Under the pieces are notes generated by a model. It did no database searches. It was not told the origin of the DNA and saw only the letters and a program-made list of their open reading frames with translations. Shown here piece after piece: positions 25,830 through 36,416 of a DNA stretch of 64,000 bases. The position numbers were made by a program, and so were the translations under genes. The stretch lies in assembly GCA_965261945.1 (NCBI GenBank), contig CBDHEF010000001.1, positions 496,001 to 560,000 of the forward strand. Direction: 5' to 3'. Every line of letters begins with the position of its first letter. Within the stretch, counting starts at the first letter, position 1. The DNA is from VXOI01 sp965261945 (GTDB taxonomy: Bacteria; Chloroflexota; Dehalococcoidia; Lucifugimonadales; UBA3495).

Positions 25830-26924
25830 TCAGGAAAGCCAGGGTATGTCTTCGGGCAGGTAGTGGGTAGCGCGGAAAACTCGGTTGACCAGTTGGTTTT
25901 CCATGTCCACGTGGAAATGGGGGTTGATGAATTCCCAGACCACTTCGCCCTCGGTCGTTACTTGGAACATCCGCCCGAACTGCCCCTCAGTGATGAGGGT
26001 GTTGCCGTTGGACAGGCGGCGCGCTCCCGAAATGTATGCGCTGAAGAAATTGTACGCCGGGTTGTCGCGGTATTCCCAGACAATTTCGTTGGTTGCCGGA
26101 TTGACTTCAATCACCCTGGAAAATGGCAGGCCAGTATCGCGACGGTGCGATCCGTTGTCGAAAATCAGCACGTTGCCGTTGGGCAGCATATTCGGGTCGT
26201 GCTGCTGGGCCAGAGTTTCGTAGCCCAGCTCCCATACTATGTCGCCGCTGGCCTTGTCCACCATGCCAACGGTGGAGATGTTGCGGAAGCTGAACAGCAC
26301 CCGGTCGCCAGGCACCGGCGAGAGGGTATTGCCGTGGCTCCACTCGTCGCGCAGGTCGTTATGGGTGACAATGTGCTTATCCACGTCGAGATGCTCGGCG
26401 GCGCGCCATTCCCACACTCTGTTGCCGTTTGCGTCCACTTCGACAAGCACGTCGGCCCACATCCCTTCCGGCGCTGAACCCGGGATGCCGCCCTGCACCT
26501 TCGATGCCAGGGACGGAGCCATCGGCTCGACTGCCATGTACAGCGCACCGCCCGATTCCGTCCGGCGGGCGTCGTGGTGGTGGTCGGGGTCGCGGTGCTC
26601 CCAGACCACGTTGCCGCCGGGATCGACTTCGAGCATCACGCCGCCCTTGAACCGCTTCCACGACGGGAAACGCTCCCAGGTCTCGTCCCTGACCTTGCCG
26701 CCGTAGAACAGGTTTCCGTTGGGCAGCAGGTAGCCGTACAGCCCCGGCGGGTGGGGCATCGCCCACTGGTGGGCCACATTGCCTTCCATGTCTACCAGGT
26801 ACACATCACCGGGGCTGGCCATGGGCGTGTACAGCACATAGCCGGGGCAGGCCCTGTCCGGGTCGAAGGCGGTCAGGCCAGTGCGGGCCATCCGGCGGCG
26901 CGTCTGCTGGTCAACGGTGGTCAT
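25830..26924 (-). CDS. Arylsulfotransferase (ASST)-like beta-propeller protein
   Basis: A 364-residue repeat protein. Blocks with the pattern D-x-x-G-N-x-x-W-E (VDMEGNVAHQW, VDPGGNVVWEH, VDANGNRVWEW, ASGDIVWEL, ATNEIVWEY, TEGEVVWEF) recur about every 50 residues, making six blades of a propeller as in ASST/PQQ-type proteins. LPNGNLF, LSPVPGDRVLF and LPNGNVLI alternate with them. No signal peptide is seen, whereas classical ASST is periplasmic, so a cytoplasmic role or a different secretion route is possible. The start at 26924 is behind GAGAGGTG. Catalytic function is unproven. Confidence 0.72.
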   Translation of the reverse strand: MTTVDQQTRRRMARTGLTAFDPDRACPGYVLYTPMASPGDVYLVDMEGNVAHQWAMPHPPGLYGYLLPNGNLFYGGKVRDETWERFPSWKRFKGGVMLEVDPGGNVVWEHRDPDHHHDARRTESGGALYMAVEPMAPSLASKVQGGIPGSAPEGMWADVLVEVDANGNRVWEWRAAEHLDVDKHIVTHNDLRDEWSHGNTLSPVPGDRVLFSFRNISTVGMVDKASGDIVWELGYETLAQQHDPNMLPNGNVLIFDNGSHRRDTGLPFSRVIEVNPATNEIVWEYRDNPAYNFFSAYISGARRLSNGNTLITEGQFGRMFQVTTEGEVVWEFINPHFHVDMENQLVNRVFRATHYLPEDIPWLS

Positions 26925-26998
26925 CTGTTCACCTCTCAGGCTGTTGACTTGGGTAGCGCCCCCTTGCAATCAACCGTCTCCCCGGAGGGAGCAGCGAC

Positions 26999-27766
26999 CT
27001 ACTGCGCCACGTAGCCGCCGTCGACGGCCATGTTATGACCCGTGACGAAGCTGGCGGCGCCGGACGAAAGCCAGACCACGGCCTCGGCGATTTCCTGCGG
27101 TTCGCCCAGCCGGCCGATGGGGTGGCGGGAGACGACCGTCTCCTCCATCGTCTCGTACTGGTCGAACAGGGGCCGCACCAGCGGCGTGTTGATGTAGCCG
27201 GGACATACCGAGTTCACCCGGATGCCGTCGGCGGCGTATTCCAGGGCCGCGGCCTTGGTCAGCCCCACGACTCCGTGCTTGGCCGCCATGTAGGCCACCG
27301 AGCCGGGGGTGGCGATCAACCCCATGATCGAAGCGGTGTTGACGATGGCTCCGCTGCCCTGCTTGAGCATCTGCGGGATTTCGGCCTTCATCGAGAGCCA
27401 GACGCCCTTGAGGTTGATTCTGATTACCCGGTCGAAGTCTTCCTCTTCGTAGTCGGCGGAGCGTCGCCGCTCCCGCCCGCCCGAGATGCCGGCGTTGTTG
27501 AAGGCGCAGTCCAGGCTGCCAAAGGCCTCCACAGCCCGGTCAACCATCAGTTGCGTTCCGGCAGCGTCCGATACGTCGGCGTGGACCAGGATGGCCTGGC
27601 CGCCGGCCTCCACGATCATCTGCACCGTCTCCTCGCCTCCCTCCATGTTCATGTCCGCCACCACAACGCGAGCGCCTTCGCGGGAATAGACCAGCGAAGT
27701 CGCCCTTCCGATTCCGGAGCCGCCACCAGTTACCAGCGCCGTCTTGCCCTCAAGTTGTCCCGCCAT
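26999..27766 (-). CDS. Short-chain dehydrogenase/reductase (SDR)
   Basis: A 255-residue classical SDR. TGGGSGIG (residues 13-20) is the NAD(P)-binding glycine motif. HADVSDA binds the adenine, CAFNNAGISG is the structural NNAG, and AYMAAKHG is the catalytic Tyr-x3-Lys. VCPGYINTPLV follows, as in glucose/3-oxoacyl dehydrogenases. VVVADMN after the second strand, with an Asp, suggests NAD(H) preference. It oxidises a secondary alcohol or reduces a ketone. It is on the same strand as the ASST-like gene, 75 bp apart. Confidence 0.88.
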   Translation of the reverse strand: MAGQLEGKTALVTGGGSGIGRATSLVYSREGARVVVADMNMEGGEETVQMIVEAGGQAILVHADVSDAAGTQLMVDRAVEAFGSLDCAFNNAGISGGRERRRSADYEEEDFDRVIRINLKGVWLSMKAEIPQMLKQGSGAIVNTASIMGLIATPGSVAYMAAKHGVVGLTKAAALEYAADGIRVNSVCPGYINTPLVRPLFDQYETMEETVVSRHPIGRLGEPQEIAEAVVWLSSGAASFVTGHNMAVDGGYVAQ

Positions 27767-27825
27767 GCTTTCTTCTCCATCGGTGATAGTGTTGCAGATT
27801 ATAACCGCCTTACCGTGCCGCGGGC

Positions 27826-27847
27826 AGGGTCTTTTAAGGGTCTTTTA
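27826..27847 (+). repeat. Exact 11-bp tandem duplication at the left end of ISAs1 copy 2
   Basis: AGGGTCTTTTA at 27826-27836 and again at 27837-27847. The second copy begins the terminal inverted repeat of the element, so the outermost bases of the left end are doubled. Confidence 0.9.
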
Positions 27848-27966
27848 ATTGTAGTAAAGGCTGCGGGGAGTGTTGGATAATTGGGATTAGAGTATTGGGA
27901 GTGGGGAGGACGGTTGTGTGGGAAGAGAGTGTTGGGGATTGGGGACCCGGACTGCCGGATGCCCTG

Positions 27967-28000
27967 AATGAGGTAGAGGATCCAATGAGGTAGAGGATCC
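27967..28000 (+). repeat. Exact 17-bp tandem duplication (frameshifting)
   Basis: AATGAGGTAGAGGATCC at 27967-27983 and 27984-28000. It introduces an in-frame stop and shifts the transposase; one copy alone gives an open frame. Confidence 0.95.
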
Positions 28001-28895
28001 CAGGAAGCCCAAAGGGGTACGCCATCCCTTGCCGGCGATTCTGGCCTTGGCGGTGTGCGCCATGCTCAGTGGCTCCAGGAGCCTTTACGCCATCGCCCAA
28101 TGGGGCCGGACACCCCGAGTTTGCCCAGACGCTGGGGTTCAGCCGGCAGCGGACTCCATGCGCAGCCACCTTGCGTCACGTATTCCGGCGCATGGACGCG
28201 GAAGCCTTCGAGCCGGACTTGGGCCGCTGGGCCCGGGAGCGCCTGGGAGAGGGGGAGGCCACCATTGCCATAGACGGCAAAGCCCTGCGGGGTATCCACG
28301 GCGGTGAATTGCCCGGGGTGAGGGTGGTGGCGGCTTATGCGGGAGAGAGCGGCCTGGTACTGGGGCAAAAGGGGGGGCAGGGGGGATCGCAAGGAGAGCG
28401 AACCGGGGATGGCCTCGGGCTTGCTGGATCAACTGGAGTTGAAAAGGAAGGTGGTCACTGGGGATGCTCTGTACGCCCAGCGGGAGTTGAGCCGCAGCAT
28501 CCTGAAGCGGGGCGGGGATTACTTATGGGGACTGAAGGACAACCAGCCCGGGGTGAAGGAGGCGGTGAGCTTGCTCTTTGAGCAGCCGTCTTGGGGTGAA
28601 AGATTTGCCTATGCGCACCAGGAGGGCCGGCACGGAGACCGGTGGGAAAGGAGGCGGTTGTGGCCGTCGACGGCTCTGAACGGTTACCTGGATTGGCCTG
28701 GCCTGGAGCAGGTCTGTTGCGTGGAACGGACCGGGTGGCACAAGGGCAGGGAGACGGTGGAGTGGGCCTGCGCCATCACCAGCCTGCCGCCGGAGTGTGC
28801 GGATGCTGCCCGGCTGCTGGAGATATGGCGGGGACACTGGGGAATTGAAAACCGGCTGCACTGGGTGCGGGACATGGTCTTTGGCGAGGAGCAAA

Positions 28896-28915
28896 GCCAG
28901 GTGCGGCCAGGTGCG
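28896..28915 (+). repeat. Exact 10-bp tandem duplication (frameshifting)
   Basis: GCCAGGTGCG at 28896-28905 and 28906-28915. Deleting one copy joins EEQSQVR to TEPAPQLL in frame. Confidence 0.95.
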
Positions 28916-29021
28916 AACGGAGCCGGCGCCGCAACTGCTGGCGGCGCTGCGGAACCTGGTGATCGGGATGTTGCGGCTGGGAGGGGTGAAAAACATAGCG
29001 GCGGCGCGGCGCCACTACGGC

Positions 29022-29057
29022 TGGAAACCCTGGTGGAAACCCTGGTGGAAACCCTGG
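29022..29057 (+). repeat. Three exact copies of a 12-bp unit
   Basis: TGGAAACCCTGG at 29022, 29034 and 29046. In frame, it expands the transposase C-terminus to WKPWWKPWWKPW. Confidence 0.95.
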
Positions 29058-29172
29058 GAGACGCTGACTCTCATCGGCCTCTCCAACCACAATTAAAAGG
29101 CCCTAAACCAAAGCCAAGGTGGGATGTACATTTTGCGGACAGCCATTCGCAGTCAGGGTTCGCGCCTCGACC

Positions 29173-29201
29173 GTAGGGGCGGGTTTCAAACCCGCCCCTA
29201 C
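29173..29201. repeat. Perfect palindrome, GTAGGGGCGGGTTT type
   Basis: A 14-bp arm, GTAGGGGCGGGTTT, a single central base, and its exact complement. It lies between two ISAs1 remnants. The core resembles repeat family B. The surrounding stretch 29105-29379 holds no gene I can recognise. Confidence 0.85.
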
Positions 29202-29894
29202 CAGATGGACCGCCCGTGCGCCGGCGAGTCCACCTGCAATGAAACGCTACCTGGCATAAATGCGCATTTCACCTTGGATTTGGTTTAGTCCGGTTAACAG
29301 GGCAAACGCATTCTCTGGATAAAGGAGTAGAGTGGTACGATTAAAGCAGGAGACAGGAAAGCACAGGGTGGGGTGAAGCATGGGTAGTAGTGGGTGCGGC
29401 AGCTTGATGGAGCATTTTGCCATTTGGAGGATTCCAGAAGGGATCAGGGGAAACGGCATTAACTATTGGACATTATTGCGATGACCATCTGCGCGGTCGT
29501 TGGGGGCGCTGAGGGTTGGGACGATGTGGAGTTGTTCGTCCAATGCAAGTACGAATGGTGTCCTGAGATTTCTGGATCTGCCCCACGGGGTTCCCTGCTC
29601 TGACACCTTTGCGCGGGTGTTCAGCGGCATTGACCCGGAACAGTTCCGAAACTGCATCATGGACTGGGTAAACAGCGTCAGCCAGCTGACTCAGGGCCAG
29701 GTGATTGCCCTGGACGGCAAGACCTTACGGCGGTCCCACGACCGCCCTTCGGGAAAGGCGGCCATTCACATGGTCAGCGCCCGGGCATCGGAGAACTCCC
29801 TGGTGTCGGGTCAGGTCAAAGTGGATGAGAAAACCAATGAGATCACGGCCATAGCGGAGTTGCTCAATCTGTTGGATGTGTCGGGCTGCATCGT

Positions 29895-29920
29895 GACAAT
29901 TGACGCCGACAATTGACGCC
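29895..29920 (+). repeat. Exact 13-bp tandem duplication (frameshifting)
   Basis: GACAATTGACGCC at 29895-29907 and 29908-29920. Removing one copy restores the transposase catalytic motif TIDAMGCQ. Confidence 0.95.
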
Positions 29921-30213
29921 ATGGGCTGCCAGAAGAAGATAGCCCAGCAGATTGTGAGCCAGGAAGCCGATTATATTCTGGCAGTGAAGGAAAATCAGGG
30001 AAAGTTGCCGGAGGATGTGGCCGACCTGTTTTCCTGCGGACAGAGGACCGGGTTTGCTGATATACAGCGCGATTTCTGCCAGACCGTGAGCAGCGGGCGC
30101 GGACGCGCTGAAACCCGGCGCTGTTGGACCATTGACGATCCGGAGCAGTTATCCTACCTGGATACCCGAGGCGATTGGCCTGGGTTGCGGAGCATCGGGA
30201 TGGTCGCGGCGCG

Positions 30214-30235
30214 ACGATGTCAAGACGATGTCAAG
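30214..30235 (+). repeat. Exact 11-bp tandem duplication (frameshifting)
   Basis: ACGATGTCAAG at 30214-30224 and 30225-30235. One copy alone keeps the transposase in frame into EETRYYISS. Confidence 0.95.
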
Positions 30236-30568
30236 GGGAACAGGTGCCGGAGGAAACCCGCTACTACATCTCCAGTCCTGAGTCGGATGCCCATCGATTC
30301 TTGCGGGCAACTCGAAGCCATTGGGGTATCGAGAACCGGGTGCGCTGGATACTGGACGTGTCCTTCCGGGAAGACGAAAGCCGGGTAAGAACCGGAAACG
30401 CCCCGGAAAACCTCGCGATAGTCCGGCACATGGCCCTCAACCTGCTGCGCCAAGACCGAACCTCCAAAACCTCCATCAAAGCCAAACGCAAATTGGCAGG
30501 CTGGGACAACGACTACCTGCTGTCCATCCTCTCCAATCAGAATGCGGTAGCCCTGCCTGGAGTCGCTC

Positions 30569-30597
30569 TTGCGCCAGCGCGAGAGACTTGATAGAAT
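30569..30597 (+). promoter_or_regulatory. Candidate sigma-70 promoter for dnaG-rpoD
   Basis: TTGCGC, 17 bases, TAGAAT, about 155 bp ahead of dnaG. The leader that follows has a GC hairpin at about 30701-30739, ending shortly before the ribosome-binding site. Confidence 0.4.
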
Positions 30598-30753
30598 ATG
30601 TTAGGCGTATTGCGCTCTTCGTCGATTCTCGTCCGCGAGATTCTCGCGAGGGTGGGTTGCCCTGAAGTTTACCGGTCCGGTTGATTCGCGGGTGAGTGGG
30701 GAATCCGATGGCCGGCCTCTTGGCATTGGCGGCCGGATTCCGGAGGGCTGTTT

Positions 30754-32604
30754 GTGACCGTAGTAGACGACATAAAGGCCCGGCTCGACATTCTTGAAGT
30801 CGTGGGGCAGCGGGTGGCGCTGCAAAGGTCAGGGCGCAGCTACAAGGGTAACTGCCCCTTCCACCAGGAGCGCACCCCTTCCTTCCATGTGTTCCCCGAC
30901 CGCCAGTCGTGGCGCTGTTTCGGGGCCTGCGCCACCGGCGGAGACGCCATATCCTTCGTCATGCGGGCCGAGAATCTGGAGTTCGGCGAGGCCATTCGCC
31001 AACTGGCGCGGCAGGCAGGCTTGCCCATGCCGGAGCGCCAGGGCGCCCGCACCGACCCGGCGGCATACCGGATAAACGAGGCCGCCTGCGCCTACTTCCA
31101 GCGAACCCTCGCATCTACCCAGGGCGCGGAAGCCCGCGCCTACATGGAGCGCCGGGGATTGGACCGCGCCGCCGCCGAGACTTTTCAACTGGGGCTGGCC
31201 CCCCCCGACGGCGAGTCGCTACGCAGCCACCTGATACGCGAAGGCTTCGACCCGGCTCAGTTGGTGGCCGCCGGGGTGGTGAGGGAGAGCGACGACGGCC
31301 AACAGCGGGATCTGTTCCGGGGCCGGCTGATGGTCCCCATCCGGGAGGCCGATGGACGGCTGGCCGGTTTCGGGGGGCGGGCGCTGGACGACTCCGAACC
31401 CAAGTACCTTAACTCACCCCAGGGCGAGGTGTTCGACAAGAGCCGCATCCTCTACGCCATGGACCGGGCACGGGACGACATCAGAAAGGGCGGCGCAGTT
31501 ATCGTGGAAGGCTACATGGACGCCATCGCCGCGCATCAGGCGGGGTTTCACAACGTCGTGGCATCCATGGGAACCGCGCTCACCGAGCCGCAGGTCAACG
31601 CCATCCGGCGGCTCACCGGACACGTCACCATGGCGCTGGACCAGGACGCCGCTGGTCAGCAGGCCACCCTGAGAAGCCTGGAATCGTCGTGGCGGATCTA
31701 CCAGAGCCAGGTGGCCCGGCAGTCGGGAAGCACCACCGTGTTGCAGAGGCCGGAAATCCCGGAAATCCGCATCGCGGCCATGCCGCCGGGCCAGGACCCG
31801 GACGACGTGATTCGCCGCTCTCCCGACGAATGGCGGAGGCTTGTGGAGAATGCGCGGCCGTTGCTGGAGTTCGTGATTTCGGCAATGTCGGCCGGTATAG
31901 ACCCCGCTGCGCCCCAAGGCAAGGCCGCCATAGCCGAACAGGTGTCGCGGCTCATCTTCGCAGTGCAGGACGCCCCACAGCAGGACCACTACCTGCAAAT
32001 GCTGGCTCAGAGGCTGGAGGTGCCCCTGGAAACCCTGCGGGCCAGCATCAGCAGGCCATCTTCGCCGCGCCGTCCCCGGGCCGCCCAGAACCGGCAGGCT
32101 TCGGCCCCGGCGCAGGAAGATGCGACTGCTTCGCCCTTCGCTCGCCTGGCCCACGACCCGTTGGAGGAATATTGCCTGTCCCTGTTGATGCGCTACCCGG
32201 ACCTTGGCGAATACGCGGAACCGCTGACGCCGGAATTGTTCCTCCGCCCGGAGAACCGCGAGATTTTCGTCAACTACCTTGACCTCTCCGCCAACATCGA
32301 AATGGAAGGTGAGGGCAACGAGGAGCTCTGGCAAGACGTTCCGCCCGGTGTGCGTGAGCAGATCGAGTCCCTGCGGGGCAAGCCGCTGCACCCGATGGAC
32401 CTGGTGAAGCGCCGCAAGGCCATGGCCGACGTGGTGGCGCGCCTGGAGGAACGCAACCTGAGACAGCAGAAGAAGGACGAGCATGATCGCTTCGCGGATT
32501 CGACGGAGGAACTGAAAGAAGAAGACCACCGCAGCGCCGTGGCCCTGAATGAGCGGCTAAGACAGAACCAGAGCCTGCGCCCCAGCATACGGGGCAGGCA
32601 GTAA
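30754..32604 (+). CDS. dnaG: DNA primase
   Basis: A 616-residue primase that lays RNA primers at the replication fork. The N-terminal CHC2 zinc finger shows CPFHQERTPSFHVFP, then CFGACATGGDAISFVM. The Toprim core has VIVEGYMDAIAAHQAG (catalytic Glu) and MALDQDAAGQQATL (D-x-D type). A helicase-binding C-terminal part follows, with LEEYCLSLLMRYPDL. The start is GTG 30754 behind CCGGAGGG. It precedes rpoD by 87 bp, the classical dnaG-rpoD order of the macromolecular synthesis operon. The length is normal for the family. Confidence 0.95.
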   Translation: MTVVDDIKARLDILEVVGQRVALQRSGRSYKGNCPFHQERTPSFHVFPDRQSWRCFGACATGGDAISFVMRAENLEFGEAIRQLARQAGLPMPERQGARTDPAAYRINEAACAYFQRTLASTQGAEARAYMERRGLDRAAAETFQLGLAPPDGESLRSHLIREGFDPAQLVAAGVVRESDDGQQRDLFRGRLMVPIREADGRLAGFGGRALDDSEPKYLNSPQGEVFDKSRILYAMDRARDDIRKGGAVIVEGYMDAIAAHQAGFHNVVASMGTALTEPQVNAIRRLTGHVTMALDQDAAGQQATLRSLESSWRIYQSQVARQSGSTTVLQRPEIPEIRIAAMPPGQDPDDVIRRSPDEWRRLVENARPLLEFVISAMSAGIDPAAPQGKAAIAEQVSRLIFAVQDAPQQDHYLQMLAQRLEVPLETLRASISRPSSPRRPRAAQNRQASAPAQEDATASPFARLAHDPLEEYCLSLLMRYPDLGEYAEPLTPELFLRPENREIFVNYLDLSANIEMEGEGNEELWQDVPPGVREQIESLRGKPLHPMDLVKRRKAMADVVARLEERNLRQQKKDEHDRFADSTEELKEEDHRSAVALNERLRQNQSLRPSIRGRQ

Positions 32605-32691
32605 ATACAGAACCGCCAACTGCCGGACAGCGAGACCGCCTGGCATTGATATTCCCTGCGCTTAATTTTCCATCATATTCGAGGAGATTGC

Positions 32692-34893
<2,202 letters not shown>

Positions 34894-34900
34894 CCACAAG

Positions 34901-34933
34901 CGGCCCGAGGGCAACCCCGGGCCCTTCCGTTAT
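34901..34933 (+). terminator. Probable terminator after rpoD
   Basis: GGCCCGAGG, four-base loop, CCCCGGGCC, then CTTCCGTTAT, 8 bp past the rpoD stop. Confidence 0.5.
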
Positions 34934-35089
34934 ATCGGCAGGCAAATAGAGGCGGGATACGTATCGCAGTTCTTGAAAGACCTGTTGCATACCACCAAGA
35001 AAAAAAGAGTACGTTGGCTTTGACATAATTGAAGTCGTCGTTATGTAACCTGAATTCGGAAAAATTCGTAATACCAATGGTTGATTTTG

Positions 35090-35119
35090 TTGAAGGATTA
35101 ACCGGCTGGACGCTATACT
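35090..35119 (+). promoter_or_regulatory. Candidate sigma-70 promoter for the zinc-ribbon gene
   Basis: TTGAAG, 18 bases, TATACT, 33 bp before the proposed GTG start. Confidence 0.5.
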
Positions 35120-35151
35120 CACCGCAGTCACCAGTGATGGAGGTGGTACTT

Positions 35152-35364
35152 GTGGGTGAAATGACCATACCCAAATGCCTGAAATGCGAGATTGGGTACC
35201 TGGTCCCACTGTCGGACTACGGCGGGCAGGGAGCGGCCGTGCACTTCAAGGCTTGGGTCTGCGTAAATCCCCCCTGCGGTTTCAACATCAAGATACGGAA
35301 CGGAGACATCTACCTAAACGAGCCGATTACCCCAGGGTCGATGAACACTCCTCGAGCCCGGTGA
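35152..35364 (+). CDS. Small zinc-ribbon protein
   Basis: A 70-residue protein with two CxxC-type pairs, CLKC near the N-terminus and CVNPPCGF in the middle, separated by about 30 residues: a probable zinc ribbon. The start is taken as GTG 35152, five bases after GGAGGTGG; ATG 35161 is the alternative. Between the pairs, GYLVPLSDYGGQGAAVHFKA resembles small conserved proteins of unknown function in Chloroflexota. It stands alone between rpoD and sortase, with its own promoter and a terminator at 35478. Confidence 0.6.
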   Translation: MGEMTIPKCLKCEIGYLVPLSDYGGQGAAVHFKAWVCVNPPCGFNIKIRNGDIYLNEPITPGSMNTPRAR

Positions 35365-35477
35365 CCGGCGGTCTGAAATTTAAGAAAAATCCACCCATTA
35401 TTCAGAGCCTCCGCCGTGCTCCCTGAACGCTCCAGGGAATAGCCGCGTGGTGGTGACGTGAGGTTCCCGGCCCCGGC

Positions 35478-35502
35478 GAGCCGCCCCGATCCGGCGGCTT
35501 TT
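35478..35502 (+). terminator. Hairpin terminator before the sortase gene
   Basis: AGCCGCC and GGCGGCT around a seven-base loop, followed by TTT. It would end the zinc-ribbon transcript. Confidence 0.55.
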
Positions 35503-35530
35503 CCGGGAGACCCGGGAGGAGGGACGCGCT

Positions 35531-36352
35531 ATGATAGCCGGGTATGACTACTTGATTCTCCGCGGGGGAGCAAGGCGCTTCTGGACTCGGACACGTGTCG
35601 CGGGAGCTTCCCTGGTGATCGCCGGGGGACTTCTCATCGGCATCGGGGGCGCCTACTACGGATATGCCAGCTACGCCCACGCCAATCTGGACAGGTTCGA
35701 GGCGACAGCGGTCGAAATCGCGCCGGCATTCGTCTATAAGGCGCCGGCCGTTGAGACCGCCCCTGCCGTCAGTTCGATCGTGCCCGAAATCTCCCTGTAC
35801 TCCGGCGATGCGGGCTTCGATCCTTTCAACTCCGGTTCCAGCCTGCCGGAAGGTTTTGAACTCATCGACTTCTCCGGCGAGGATCCTCTAGCGCTTGTTG
35901 CTTCGGCCACGAGCCTCAGCATCCCGGCGTTGGAAATCGACTCCACAGTGGTAGAGTTGTCCATTCAGGACCTGGGCGACCGGCGGGCTTACGAAACGCC
36001 CAATAACGCCGTGGGGCATATCCCGGAGACGTCCGACGCAGGCGAGAACGGCGAGGGATGGTACTTCGGTCACACCGAAAGCCCCATTCTCGATGAGGGG
36101 TCGGTGTTTTTCGACCTTCAGCGGGTGCCGGATCTGTTGACCGACGGCGAGGAAGTACAGATAGTCACGAACAACGGGACTGAACAATTCCTGTACCGGG
36201 TCTCCGGTACGCGCGTAGTGCACGAGGACGACTTGACCCTGACCGCGGACGGCGGCCCCAGCATCCACCTGGTATCCTGTGTGCCCCGCTTGGTCTACGA
36301 TCACCGGCTGATTGTCGATGCGGAACTGATAGCCCGCAAGCCAATCAGCTAG
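35531..36352 (+). CDS. Sortase family transpeptidase
   Basis: A 273-residue membrane-anchored sortase. The first ~45 residues hold a basic stretch and one membrane helix (VAGASLVIAGGLLIGIGGAY). A low-complexity Ala/Pro/Val linker follows. The C-terminal beta-barrel has the catalytic His (GWYFGHTES), Cys (IHLVSCVPR) and Arg (VYDHRLIVDA). It would attach a surface protein or ligand by transpeptidation outside the membrane. No LPxTG-like substrate gene is visible in the window. The start follows GGGAGGAGGG. Sortases of class D/E/F type without a dedicated operon occur in Chloroflexota. Confidence 0.85.
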   Translation: MIAGYDYLILRGGARRFWTRTRVAGASLVIAGGLLIGIGGAYYGYASYAHANLDRFEATAVEIAPAFVYKAPAVETAPAVSSIVPEISLYSGDAGFDPFNSGSSLPEGFELIDFSGEDPLALVASATSLSIPALEIDSTVVELSIQDLGDRRAYETPNNAVGHIPETSDAGENGEGWYFGHTESPILDEGSVFFDLQRVPDLLTDGEEVQIVTNNGTEQFLYRVSGTRVVHEDDLTLTADGGPSIHLVSCVPRLVYDHRLIVDAELIARKPIS

Positions 36353-36371
36353 GCGGACACCTTAAGTTCAG

Positions 36372-36416
36372 ACGGCGGCGGCTCAACCGTAACTTTCGGT
36401 CGTGCCGCCGTTTTCG
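36372..36416 (+). terminator. Terminator for sortase overlapping the convergent gene end
   Basis: ACGGCGGC pairs with GCCGCCGT across a 24-base loop that itself contains ACCG/CGGT, followed by TTTC. It overlaps the last codons of the convergent CBS protein gene. Confidence 0.5.

Larger units (their letters stand above)
27916..29096 (+). pseudogene. ISAs1-family transposase with several frameshifts
   Basis: The order of pieces is LPDALNEVEDP, HPLPAILALAVCAMLSG, TLGFSRQRTPCAATLRHVF, AIDGKALRG (first catalytic Asp), VVTGDALYAQRE (second Asp), EIWRGHWGIENRLHWVRD (catalytic Glu region), then LLAALRNLVIGMLRLGG. Breaks: a 17-bp duplication at 27967, a short deletion near 28110, an indel in a G-run near 28375, and a 10-bp duplication at 28896. 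Removing one copy of the 17-bp and 10-bp units exactly restores EVEDPRKPKGVRHP and EEQSQVRTEPAPQL. All catalytic residues are present, so the gene was functional before these events. The start is uncertain (GTG 27916 is in frame). Confidence 0.85.
27837..29104 (+). mobile_element. ISAs1-family element, decayed (copy 2)
   Basis: Terminal repeats AGGGTCTTTTAATTGTAGT (27837-27855) and, inverted, AGGGCCTTTTAATTGTGGT (ending 29104) differ at two positions. They enclose a transposase gene broken at several places. No target duplication was identified. Confidence 0.8.
29380..30591 (+). pseudogene. ISAs1-family transposase with several frameshifts (copy 3)
   Basis: Readable pieces in order: GSLMEHFAIW, LDIIAMTICAVVGGAEGWDD (another frame), VLRFLDLPHGVPCSDTFARV, VIALDGKTLRRSHD (first Asp), VSGCIVTIDA, GCQKKIAQQIVSQEADYIL, then EETRYYISS and ATRSHWGIENRVRWILD (Glu region), MALNLLRQD. 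A 13-bp duplication at 29895 destroys the second catalytic segment; one copy alone reads VTIDAMGCQKK. An 11-bp duplication at 30214 causes the next break; one copy alone reads RRCQGEQVPEETRYY. At least one further shift lies near 29550. It differs clearly from copies 1 and 2, so it was an independent arrival. Ends not determined. Confidence 0.82.
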
